Part shown: one piece after another, positions 21,915-32,027 of the stretch
How the letters are laid out: every line of letters begins with the position of its first letter
Position numbering within the stretch: position 1 is the first letter of the stretch
Assembly: GCF_000423465.1 (NCBI RefSeq)
Contig: NZ_KE384022.1
Span: 124,001-188,000 of the forward strand
DNA length: 64,000 nt
Source of the DNA: Propionicicella superfundia DSM 22317
GTDB lineage: Bacteria > Actinomycetota > Actinomycetes > Propionibacteriales > Propionibacteriaceae
Direction: 5' to 3'
Position numbers and translations under genes: made by a program
The notes under the pieces: generated by a model
Databases searched by the model: none
Told to the model about the DNA's origin: nothing
The model's input: the letters and a program-made list of their open reading frames with translations, nothing else

Positions 21915-22334
21915 ATGACCGAACATCCCACGCTGCCCCAGCCGCTCCGCCGTACCCGCCAACGGGCGGCCCTCGCCACCCTCCTGGCCGGGTCGAGCGA
22001 GTTCAAGACCGCGCAGGATCTGCACGGTGAGCTGATGGCTGCCGGCGAGCAGGTCGGCATCGCAACCGTCTACCGCACTCTGCAGTTGATGGCCGACGCG
22101 GGCGAGCTCGACGCGATCCGCACAGCGGACGGGCATGCGGCCTACCGCAGTTGCTCGACACGGCACCACCACCACCTGATCTGCCGCGACTGCGGCAAGA
22201 CCGTGGAGATCCAGGCACCCGACTTCGAGACGTGGGCCGGCGAGATCGCACGCGCCAACGGCTTCACCGACATCGCCCACGAACTCGAGCTGTTCGGCCG
22301 CTGCGCCGACCACGGAGGATCGGTCAGCGCCTGA
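21915..22334 (+). CDS. zur: Fur-family zinc uptake regulator Zur
   Basis: A 139-residue Fur/Zur-type repressor. The winged helix is in the first 80 residues ('RRTRQRAALATLL', 'GIATVYRTLQLMADAGELD') and the regulatory metal cluster is 'STRHHHHLICRDCGKTVEI'. The first structural-zinc pair is CxxC; the second, normally also CxxC, reads 'CADHGG', so one ligand is His or missing. It belongs to the znu operon, which argues for Zur rather than Fur. Its last 11 nt overlap the 3' end of the convergent asnB-like gene. Confidence 0.93.
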   Translation: MTEHPTLPQPLRRTRQRAALATLLAGSSEFKTAQDLHGELMAAGEQVGIATVYRTLQLMADAGELDAIRTADGHAAYRSCSTRHHHHLICRDCGKTVEIQAPDFETWAGEIARANGFTDIAHELELFGRCADHGGSVSA

Positions 22335-24171
22335 CGAAGTACTCGTCGTACCACAGCAGGAAGCTGTAGACCGACCAGATCTTCTTCATGTTCTGCGCCT
22401 TCCCGGCGACGTGGTCGTCGAGGAGGGTGAGGATCTTGTCCTGCTGGAAGAACATCGCCGCCTCGGGGGACGCGAACGCACCTCGCACCTGCGCCGCGTA
22501 CCGCTCCTGGCGCAGCCAGTCGTTGAGCGGCACGGGGAATCCCAGCTTCGGCTTGTTCGCGGTCCGCTCGGGGATCTCGCGCAACGCGGCCTTGCGCAGC
22601 GCCGCCTTGGTCGAGTCCTTCTGGACGCGGTACTTCGTGGGGATGCGCAGGGCGACCTTGAGCACCTCGCGATCCAGGAAGGGCACACGGAGCTCCAGCG
22701 ACGACGCCATCGACATCTTGTCGGCCTTCAGCAGGATGTCGTGGAGCATCCACGTGTAGAAGTCGACGTACTGCATCTTCGTGACGTCGTCGAAGCCGGC
22801 GACACGGTCGAAATAGGGCTTCGTGTAGTAGGACGGCCTGTGCGCCGGGATGCGCTCGGCGAGGATGTCCTCCCGCTCCGCGACCGTGAAGTTGTACTCG
22901 TGGCGGAAGAACCGCTCCTCGATGGGCTCTGCCGAGCGCATCAGGAACCGCTGCCCGTGGAACGCGGGCAGTTTGGACACGACCCGCGCGATCGCAGCCC
23001 GCACCCGCGCCGGGACGACCTTCTCGTAGGGGGCGTAGTTGAGAGGCTCCGTGTAGCCGTTGTACCCGCCGAAAAGCTCGTCGGCCCCCTCGCCGGAGAG
23101 GACGACCTTGACGTGCCGAGCGGCGTTCTTGGCCAAGAAGTACAGCGGGACGGCCGACGGGTTCGGCAACGGCTCGTCCATGTGGTACTGGATGGTGCCC
23201 GCCGACCCGAAGAAGTCGTCCGCCGAGATCTTGTTGGCGACGTTCTCGACGCCGATGACGTCGCTGAAATCCTGCGCGTACGACAGCTCGGAGTACTTCT
23301 CCTCCTCGTAGCCGACCGAGAACGAGGTCACCGCCTGGATCTTCGCCAGCTCGTTCGTCGCATAGCTGGAGTCGACGCCGCTGGACAGGAAGCACCCCAC
23401 CTCGACGTCGGAGATCTTGTGCGCACGCACCGACTCGGAGAACGTGTCGGCGATGCGATCGACCCAGTCGTCCATGCCCGGCTCGTCGTCGGGCGCGAAC
23501 TCGTAGTCGAAGTAGCGCGTGACCGACAGGACACCGTCGGAGTAGGTGAAGTACTCACCGGCCAGCAGCTTGAACACGTCCACGAACATCGTCTCGCGGT
23601 CGGGGATGTACTCGAAGCTCAGGTACTCGGGCAGCCGACGGGTATTGACCTGCTTCACGAACGCGGGATGCGGCAGGAACGACTTGATCTCCGAGCCGAC
23701 GAGGAACGTGTCGTCGTGGTGGTAGTAGTACACCGGCTTGATGCCGAACACGTCACGCGCCCCGAACAGCTTCTTCTCGGCGGCGTCCCAGATGAGGAAG
23801 GCGAACATGCCCCGCAGCCGGTTGCAGATCTCCGGTCCGTACTCCTCGTAGCCGTGGAGGATGACCTCGGAATCGCTGGCGGTCTTGAACGTGTGCCCCC
23901 GCGCGACGAGGTCGGTGCGCAACTCCTGGAAGTTGTAGATCTCGCCGTTGAACACCAGCACCAACGTGTCGTCCTCGTTGGTCATCGGCTGACGGCCGCC
24001 CGCGAGGTCGATGATCGACAGCCGCCGGAAGCCCAGCGCGACACCCCCGTCGACGTAGTAGCTGTCGTCGTCGGGGCCGCGGTGGGCGATGGTGTCGGCC
24101 ATCGCCTCGATCAGCCCCTGCTGCGCTCCGAGATCCGTCTCATCATGGACGTAACCGACCCAGCCGCACAT
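22324..24171 (-). CDS. asnB: Asparagine synthetase B-type amidotransferase (AsnH-like)
   Basis: A 615-residue glutamine-hydrolysing synthetase. The N-terminal glutaminase domain begins with nucleophile Cys2 ('MCGWVGYVHDE') and contains 'HRGPDDDSYY' and 'NGEIYNFQELR'. The synthetase domain has the PP-loop 'FLSSGVDSSYATNEL'. On sequence alone it could make free asparagine. It follows a racemase by 14 nt and a D-aspartate-ligase-like gene, so it may instead amidate D-aspartate in peptidoglycan precursors, as AsnH does in Lactococcus. That role is inferred from context. Confidence 0.88.
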   Translation of the reverse strand: MCGWVGYVHDETDLGAQQGLIEAMADTIAHRGPDDDSYYVDGGVALGFRRLSIIDLAGGRQPMTNEDDTLVLVFNGEIYNFQELRTDLVARGHTFKTASDSEVILHGYEEYGPEICNRLRGMFAFLIWDAAEKKLFGARDVFGIKPVYYYHHDDTFLVGSEIKSFLPHPAFVKQVNTRRLPEYLSFEYIPDRETMFVDVFKLLAGEYFTYSDGVLSVTRYFDYEFAPDDEPGMDDWVDRIADTFSESVRAHKISDVEVGCFLSSGVDSSYATNELAKIQAVTSFSVGYEEEKYSELSYAQDFSDVIGVENVANKISADDFFGSAGTIQYHMDEPLPNPSAVPLYFLAKNAARHVKVVLSGEGADELFGGYNGYTEPLNYAPYEKVVPARVRAAIARVVSKLPAFHGQRFLMRSAEPIEERFFRHEYNFTVAEREDILAERIPAHRPSYYTKPYFDRVAGFDDVTKMQYVDFYTWMLHDILLKADKMSMASSLELRVPFLDREVLKVALRIPTKYRVQKDSTKAALRKAALREIPERTANKPKLGFPVPLNDWLRQERYAAQVRGAFASPEAAMFFQQDKILTLLDDHVAGKAQNMKKIWSVYSFLLWYDEYFVRR

Positions 24172-24185
24172 GGAACCCTTCCGCG

Positions 24186-24899
24186 TTAGACGTCGTGCTT
24201 GACGGACTTGCCGCTGACCTCGATGGTCCTGAGCGCCAGAGCGTCCAAGGAGTCCACGACGTCAGGCGCGAGGCCGAGATCGTGACCGAGGATCGAAAGC
24301 TCCGTACATCCTAGAACAACGGCCTCGGCTCCCCTGTCGCGCAGGTGACCGGCGAGCGCGTCGAAGCGCTCCCGGTCGACCGGGACGCCCGCCTTGACGC
24401 CGTTGTAGATGACGTCCATGACCTCGGCCTGGGTCTCGGGAGCGGGGACGACGCACTCCAGTCCCGCCGCCTCGCACGCCAGGTGGTACGTCCGGGCGAA
24501 CAGCGTCCCGTCGGTCGCCAGGACGCCGAGCCTGCGCAGGCCCGGGACGCGGCGACGGGCACGCGCGATCGTCTCGTCGATGATGCTCAGGAACGGCACC
24601 CGCACCGACGCGGCGAGCTCGGTGTGGAACCGGTGCGCGGTGTTGCACGGCATCGCGATCGCGATCACGCCGACCGCCTCCAGCGCACGGGCGTCGGCCA
24701 GCATCACCGGCAGCGGATCGGCCTCGCTGCGCCCGACGATGAACGCCGTGCGATCGGGAATCGTGGCGTGCTGCAGGACGACGAGGTTGACGTGCTCCTG
24801 GTCGGTCGCGGCATCGGTCAGCGCGACGATGCGGTCCATGAAGTAGACCGTGGCCAGCGGGCCGACGCCGCCCAGCACGCCGATCGCCTGCTCGATCAC
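24186..24899 (-). CDS. Aspartate/glutamate racemase family protein
   Basis: A 237-residue cofactor-independent racemase. The two catalytic cysteines of the family are visible in 'IAMPCNTAHRFH' and 'VVLGCTELSILGHD'. The N-terminal 'GVLGGVGPLATVYFMDRI' is typical of aspartate rather than hydantoin racemases. The GTG start overlaps the stop of the upstream ATP-grasp gene (GTGA), so the two proteins are probably made together. In this setting it most likely supplies D-aspartate from L-aspartate. Confidence 0.9.
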   Translation of the reverse strand: MIEQAIGVLGGVGPLATVYFMDRIVALTDAATDQEHVNLVVLQHATIPDRTAFIVGRSEADPLPVMLADARALEAVGVIAIAMPCNTAHRFHTELAASVRVPFLSIIDETIARARRRVPGLRRLGVLATDGTLFARTYHLACEAAGLECVVPAPETQAEVMDVIYNGVKAGVPVDRERFDALAGHLRDRGAEAVVLGCTELSILGHDLGLAPDVVDSLDALALRTIEVSGKSVKHDV

Positions 24900-26125
24900 C
24901 GCTGCCGCCCCAGGTACCGGTGGAACTTGCGCACCTGGTTGAGATGGTAGGCGGCGTTGTACGCCCGGCGCTTGAGCGTCAGATCGGGCGCGTAGACCTG
25001 CGGGTCGGACCAGCGTCCTTCACGGAACAGGCCCATCGCCCGCTCACGCATCGCGTCGTCGGCGACATAGCGGGAGATGACGTACTTCGGCACGAAGGTG
25101 AACAGGTGCTCGTTCGTCGCGACCTGCACCCCCTCCATCGGCTCGTTGCGCACGAGATCGCGGACCATCCACTCGGCCACGTTGTACCCGGCCGCCGTGT
25201 TGTAGAAGTTGCTGCGGCCCAGGCGGACGTTGATCTCGAAGAACTTGTAGGAGCCGTCGCGCGGGTCGTACTTCACGTCGAAGTTCGAGAACCCCGTGTA
25301 CCCGATGTGCTCCAGGAACGCCGTGGCGTCGGCGACAATCCGTTCGTTGGGCTCGGAGATGATGGCGCACGGGTTGCCGATGGCCGAGGGGACGTGTTCC
25401 TCCAGCAGCGTGTGGCCCGCACTGGCGAACCGCACGGTGCCGCTCGCGTCGGAATAGCACGTCAGCACCCGCATGCCGGTGTCGGCGCCCGGGATGAACT
25501 CCTGGATCAGGAACTTGTAGTCGTAGGTCGAGCTGCGGACGTTCCGCAGCACCTCCTCCAGTTCGGCCCGCGAATCGAGGATGAAGACCTTCTTCTTCCC
25601 GGGGAACTGCGCATAGTGGTACAGGGCGCTGTCGGCCGGCTTGGCGACCACCGGGAAGGGGAAGTCGAAGTCCAACGGGGTGTCCTCGGCGACGTCGTAG
25701 ACGAACGTCCCCGGATGGGCGATGCCGAGATCGGCGAGGATCTCGTAGAACCCGTCCTTGCGGACGATGCGGTTGAGCAGATCCTCGTCGATGTAGGGGA
25801 TGAGGTAGTAGGGAGAGAGCAGATCCTTGTTCTCGATGAGGATCCGCACGTACCAGTCGCCGCAGCCGATGACCAGCAGCTTGATGCCCGTCGACTCGTA
25901 CTCCCTGCCGATCGACACCAGGGTGTCGAGCAGCACCTGCTCCTGCTCGAGGTTCTCGACGTAGCGGTGCTCGACGAGACGGCTCAGCGCGATCGGCCCC
26001 GACCTGGTCATGTTCACGACGAGAGGCTGCAGTCCGTACGCCTCGTGGAACGTCCGTACCAGGCTGTAGGCGGTGATGTCGCCGCCGAGGATGACCGGCC
26101 GGAAATCGTGGGTCGTGAACTGCAT
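24896..26125 (-). CDS. ATP-grasp ligase, probable D-aspartate ligase for peptidoglycan
   Basis: A 409-residue ATP-grasp enzyme. From memory it closely parallels the Enterococcus faecium D-aspartate ligase (Aslfm) along its length: 'PVILGGDITAYSLVRTFHEA' at the start, 'FPGKKKVFILDSRAELEEVL', 'LIQEFIPGADTGMRVL', and 'YTGFSNFDVKYDPRDGSY' followed by 'FFEINVRLGRSNF', where Glu and Asn would bind Mg-ATP. Aslfm adds D-Asp to the lysine side chain of the peptidoglycan precursor. The start at 26125 has GAGAGGA upstream. It heads the operon with the racemase and AsnB-like genes. The acceptor amino acid is not shown by the sequence. Confidence 0.85.
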   Translation of the reverse strand: MQFTTHDFRPVILGGDITAYSLVRTFHEAYGLQPLVVNMTRSGPIALSRLVEHRYVENLEQEQVLLDTLVSIGREYESTGIKLLVIGCGDWYVRILIENKDLLSPYYLIPYIDEDLLNRIVRKDGFYEILADLGIAHPGTFVYDVAEDTPLDFDFPFPVVAKPADSALYHYAQFPGKKKVFILDSRAELEEVLRNVRSSTYDYKFLIQEFIPGADTGMRVLTCYSDASGTVRFASAGHTLLEEHVPSAIGNPCAIISEPNERIVADATAFLEHIGYTGFSNFDVKYDPRDGSYKFFEINVRLGRSNFYNTAAGYNVAEWMVRDLVRNEPMEGVQVATNEHLFTFVPKYVISRYVADDAMRERAMGLFREGRWSDPQVYAPDLTLKRRAYNAAYHLNQVRKFHRYLGRQR

Positions 26126-26222
26126 CGCGTCCTCTCGTCTGTCGCACATGATAGGCCAGCGTCCACCGCCGCCCCCGGCGCCACGACCTGGCGGGACGTC
26201 CCCGCACGCGGCGGCCGGACGG

Positions 26223-27704
26223 TCAGTCGAACCCGTTCGCCGCCGTCCTCGCCGGAGCGGTCGTCGCGTCGATCCACGCCGCGAAGAACGCGTCCAGATC
26301 CTGCCCCGAACGCTCGGCGGCGAAGGCGCGGAACTGCTCCAGCGAGCGGGGGCCCTCCTGCTGCGCCCAGGCGCGGAACACGGGGAAGAACACCTCGTCG
26401 CCGAGCCGGTTCCGCAGCGCCTGCATGGCCATCGGCCCGCGGACGTACACGACCGTGAAGAGTCGTTCGACGCCCGGATCGGCCAGGCTCACCTGCCACG
26501 CCCCGAAGCGCCGGTAGGTGCGCTCGAAGGTGTCGCCGGCCGAGACGCCGCCGACCCGCTCCGCGTAGACCCACGTCGCGAAGGACGCCATGGCCTCGTT
26601 GTCGAAGATGTCGTCCCACCGTGCCAGCGTCACCGTGTTGCCGACCCACATGTGCGCCATCTCGTGGACGATCGTGTCGGTGTCGACCGAGCGTGCGTTG
26701 TACACCGGGCGCCCGGCCGTCTCCAGCGCCCCGAACCACATCCCGGCCGACGGGACGACGCCGCCGATGTCCGCCAGTGGATACGGGCCCAGGAACTCCT
26801 CCAGGGAGCGCACGATCTCGCCGGTGCCGCGCAGGGTGGCCAGCATCTGCGTGCGTTGCCGCGCGGCGATCTGCGTGCTCACGGCGTACACGTAGGGCCA
26901 GTCGCCGTCGGTGCCGGTGACCATCTCGAAGGACCCCATGGAGAGGAACACCGCATACGTCGGCACGGGTCGGCGCTGCTCGTAACGCCAGGTGTCCCGG
27001 GCAGGGTCGTCGTCGGCCGTCCCGACCAGCCGCCCCACACTGAACGCCTCCATCCCGGCTGGGACGGTGACGGTCACGTCGAACGCCGCAGGGTCGCTCG
27101 GATGGTCGTTCGACGGGAACCAGACGGGGGCCGACGCGGGTTCTCCGGCCGCCGTCCACTCCTCTCCGTTGACCAGCCACACGGTGTCGTCGGCCGCCGC
27201 CGGGTCGCCACCGTAGGTGACGGCCACCGTGAACTCGGCGCCCCCGGCGATGGGCTCGGCGGGAGTGAAGCGGACGTCGCGCTCCCCCGGTTCCTGCGTG
27301 AAGTCCGCGGGCTCGCCGTTGACGAGGACGGCGCTGACGGGAAGCAGCAGGTCGAAGGACAGCGAGGTCCAGGCGCTGCCCGCGGCCGCCCTGGCGGTCA
27401 TGACCGTCGTCCCGCTGAGCCGCTCGGTGCCCGGATCCCAGGCCACGTCGATGTCGTAGGCGAGGGCGTCGTACCCGGTCGCTCCCGCCGCGGGGTCGTA
27501 GTCGTCGCCGACGCCGTCGGCGCCCTTCGCGAGGGGGAGCGGCGTCCTGGTCGGCGTGGTCGTTCGCGGCGCCTCCGGTGAAGCCGGGGATCCGTCGGGC
27601 GGCCGCGACCGCCAGGCGAGGATCCCCGTGCCCGCGATGCACAGCGCGACCAGTCCGATGAGGACGATCCACAGGACGCGGCGCGGCGGATCACCGTTCG
27701 ACAT
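26223..27704 (-). CDS. M1-family metallopeptidase, membrane-anchored
   Basis: A 493-residue protein. An N-terminal hydrophobic segment ('VLWIVLIGLVALCIAGTGIL', about 10-29) acts as a signal anchor, followed by a Pro/Thr-rich linker. The body matches M1 zinc metallopeptidases: an N-terminal beta domain, then 'TIVHEMAHMWVGNTV' (HExxH) with the downstream Glu in 'FDNEAMASFATW'. The GAMEN exopeptidase motif is not clear ('WFGALETAG'), so exopeptidase specificity is uncertain. It overlaps the recO stop by 14 nt. Confidence 0.85.
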   Translation of the reverse strand: MSNGDPPRRVLWIVLIGLVALCIAGTGILAWRSRPPDGSPASPEAPRTTTPTRTPLPLAKGADGVGDDYDPAAGATGYDALAYDIDVAWDPGTERLSGTTVMTARAAAGSAWTSLSFDLLLPVSAVLVNGEPADFTQEPGERDVRFTPAEPIAGGAEFTVAVTYGGDPAAADDTVWLVNGEEWTAAGEPASAPVWFPSNDHPSDPAAFDVTVTVPAGMEAFSVGRLVGTADDDPARDTWRYEQRRPVPTYAVFLSMGSFEMVTGTDGDWPYVYAVSTQIAARQRTQMLATLRGTGEIVRSLEEFLGPYPLADIGGVVPSAGMWFGALETAGRPVYNARSVDTDTIVHEMAHMWVGNTVTLARWDDIFDNEAMASFATWVYAERVGGVSAGDTFERTYRRFGAWQVSLADPGVERLFTVVYVRGPMAMQALRNRLGDEVFFPVFRAWAQQEGPRSLEQFRAFAAERSGQDLDAFFAAWIDATTAPARTAANGFD

Positions 27705-28431
27705 GCACCAAGGATCGCAGGCGGTGGTCCAGTTGCCAGCCCACGAAGGACGCGACGAGGTCGCTGGCCTGCCGCTGCACGATATCGGGGACCGCGCGGG
27801 TCGAGACCCAGTCGCCGTCGCGGAGCGCGAGCAGGTAGGGCATCGTCCGACTGCGCGGGACCGCCGAGCCGGGCGGGCGGCACTGGCGGCAGACCGCGCC
27901 TCCGGCGGTCGCGGAGAACGCCTCGTGGGGGCCTGGCGCACCGCACGCGGCGCAGGTGTCGAGGCTCGCTCCGTAGCCTGCGAGCGCGACGGCGCGCAGC
28001 AGGTACGAGTCCATGATCATGCCGGCCGGCCGGGGACCGTCGGGTGTCCCTGTGGTCAGGGTCCGCAGCGCGCCGACCAGGAGCAGGTGCTGGCGCAACG
28101 CGGGCTGGTGGTCCTCCCCGACGACCCGGTCGGCGGTCTCGGTCATCACCTGGGCGGTGGTGAACAGCCGGTAGTCGGCACGCATCGGCTCGGAGAAGGG
28201 GTGGAGCGTCACGGCCTGCGTGATCGTGTCGAGGGTGCGGCCGGAGGCGATCTCCAGGTCGACGTGGGAGCACGGCTCGAGGCGTCCGCCGAACTTGGAC
28301 GACACCCGGCGTACCCCCCGCGCGACGGCCCGCACCTTGCCGTGCAGCCGCGTCAGGAGCGTGACGATGCGATCGGCCTCGCCCAGCTTGTGGGTACGAA
28401 GGACGATGGCCTCGTCGCGATAGGTCGGCAC
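27691..28431 (-). CDS. recO: DNA repair protein RecO
   Basis: A 246-residue recombination mediator that helps load RecA with RecF/RecR. It has an N-terminal OB fold ('YRDEAIVLRTHKLGEADRIV'), a helical middle, and a four-cysteine zinc site ('CAACGAPG', 'CRQC'). The GTG at 28431 is chosen from family length; GACAAT lies 6 nt upstream, giving the leaderless pattern. It is divergent from uppS, with 174 nt between them. Confidence 0.94.
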   Translation of the reverse strand: MPTYRDEAIVLRTHKLGEADRIVTLLTRLHGKVRAVARGVRRVSSKFGGRLEPCSHVDLEIASGRTLDTITQAVTLHPFSEPMRADYRLFTTAQVMTETADRVVGEDHQPALRQHLLLVGALRTLTTGTPDGPRPAGMIMDSYLLRAVALAGYGASLDTCAACGAPGPHEAFSATAGGAVCRQCRPPGSAVPRSRTMPYLLALRDGDWVSTRAVPDIVQRQASDLVASFVGWQLDHRLRSLVHVER

Positions 28432-28605
28432 CGGTCCATTGTCTCCCGCCACGTCCGCCGGTGCCACGCCACGCCGCGCCGTCGGCGACAGGACAGGCCA
28501 CGTCGTGCGGTCGTGCGGAGTCGGCCGGGCCGCGAGCGGCCGGGGTCGGGGCATCGCGAGGAGCGGGCAGGAGCATCGCTCCCGTGGACGCAATAGGCTC
28601 GAGGC

Positions 28606-29388
28606 GTGACTCGACCGCCGACACCGCATCCCAGCGGCGCGCGCCCTCCGGTGCTGCCCGCCGACCTCGTCCCGCAGCACGTCGCGCTCGTCATGGACGG
28701 CAACGGACGCTGGGCGAAGGCCCGCAACCTGCCCCGCACCAAAGGGCACGAAGCAGGCGAGACGTCCCTGTTCGACGTGATCGAGGGCGCGATCGAGATC
28801 GGCGTGAAATACCTGTCCGCCTATGCGTTCTCGACCGAGAACTGGCGCCGGTCCCCCGCCGAGGTGACCTGGCTCATGGGCTTCAATCGCGACGTCATCC
28901 ACCGCCGCCGAGACCAGCTCGACGACCTCGGCGTGCGGGTGCGATGGGCGGGCCGACGGCCCCGGCTGTGGAAGTCCGTCATCTCCGAGCTGGAGACCGC
29001 CGAGAGCCAGAGCCGGGACAACAGCGTCCTGACGCTGCAGTTCTGCGTCAACTACGGCGGCCGAGCCGAGATCGTGGACGCCGCGCGGGCGATCGCCGCC
29101 GCCGCGCAGCGCGGCGAGCTCGACCCTGCGCGACTCACCGAGGATCGCTTCCGGCGGTTCCTCGACGAACCCGACATCCCCGACGTCGACCTGTTCGTCC
29201 GGTCGTCGGGCGAGCAGCGGACGTCCAACTTCCTGATCTGGCAGTCCGCCTACGCCGAGCTGGTGTTCCTGGACCGGCTGTGGCCCGACTTCGACCGGCG
29301 CGACCTGTGGCGGGCGATCGAGATCTACGCACACCGCGACCGGCGCTTCGGCGGAGCGATCCCGAACGAGGTCACGCCACCGCGCTGA
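28606..29388 (+). CDS. uppS: Isoprenyl transferase (undecaprenyl diphosphate synthase family)
   Basis: A 260-residue cis-prenyltransferase that builds long-chain polyprenyl diphosphate lipid carriers for cell wall synthesis. The catalytic Asp31 lies in '[16 protein letters not shown]', with '[13 protein letters not shown]' and the C-terminal '[19 protein letters not shown]' as further signatures. The GTG at 28606 has TAGGCT 6 nt upstream and so looks leaderless. The product chain length cannot be read from sequence. It is separated from convergent argG by a block of tandem repeats. Confidence 0.95.
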   Translation: MTRPPTPHPSGARPPVLPADLVPQHVALVMDGNGRWAKARNLPRTKGHEAGETSLFDVIEGAIEIGVKYLSAYAFSTENWRRSPAEVTWLMGFNRDVIHRRRDQLDDLGVRVRWAGRRPRLWKSVISELETAESQSRDNSVLTLQFCVNYGGRAEIVDAARAIAAAAQRGELDPARLTEDRFRRFLDEPDIPDVDLFVRSSGEQRTSNFLIWQSAYAELVFLDRLWPDFDRRDLWRAIEIYAHRDRRFGGAIPNEVTPPR

Positions 29389-29405
29389 GTCCGTGTGCCG
29401 GATGG

Positions 29406-29515
29406 GTGAGCCCGTCGACGACGGAGGGTGAGCCCGTCGACGACGGAGGGTGAGCCCGTCGACGACGGAGGGTGAGCCTGTCGACGACGGTGGGTGAGCC
29501 TGTCGAAGCCACCCG
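29406..29515. repeat. 22-bp tandem repeat, five copies
   Basis: Five units start at 29406, 29428, 29450, 29472 and 29494, exactly 22 bp apart. The core is GTGAGCCCGTCGACGACGG; the last two copies have CTG in place of CCG. The final copy runs into TGTCGAAGCCACCC, which can pair back with GGTGGGTGAG to form a short hairpin, so the family probably grew from a REP-like palindrome. There are no variable spacers, so it is not CRISPR. Confidence 0.85.
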
Positions 29516-29529
29516 CGAGTCACGCCCAC

Positions 29530-29668
29530 GTCCTTTCGACAAGCTCAAGGACCGGTGGGACAAGTTCAGGTCCTTTCGACAAGCTCAAGGACCGGTGGGA
29601 CACAAGCTCAAGGACCGGTGGGACACAAGCTCAAGGACCGGTGGGACACAAGCTCAAGGACCGGTGAC
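29530..29668. repeat. Second tandem repeat, five copies (40- then 23-bp spacing)
   Basis: The core CAAGCTCAAGGACCGGTGGG starts at 29540, 29580, 29603, 29626 and 29649 (the last copy ends CCGGTGACC). The first two copies are preceded by GTCCTTTCGA, so GTCCTT can pair with AAGGAC, again a REP-like hairpin. The last three copies lost that arm and kept a 23-bp period. The block fills the convergent uppS-argG interval and may also stop transcription. Confidence 0.85.
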
Positions 29669-29676
29669 CGATCGAG

Positions 29677-32023
<2,347 letters not shown>

Positions 32024-32027
<4 letters not shown>

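Noticed and set aside
22324-24171. Reading the asnB-like gene simply as asparagine biosynthesis
   Set aside because: Not excluded on sequence, but the coupled racemase and D-Asp-ligase-like gene make a wall role more likely.
28461-29453. Long plus-strand frame overlapping uppS in another phase
   Set aside because: uppS has all family motifs in the other frame; this one is Arg/Pro/Gly-rich shadow.
29406-29668. Possible CRISPR array
   Set aside because: Units are directly tandem with constant period and no unique spacers, and no cas genes are near.
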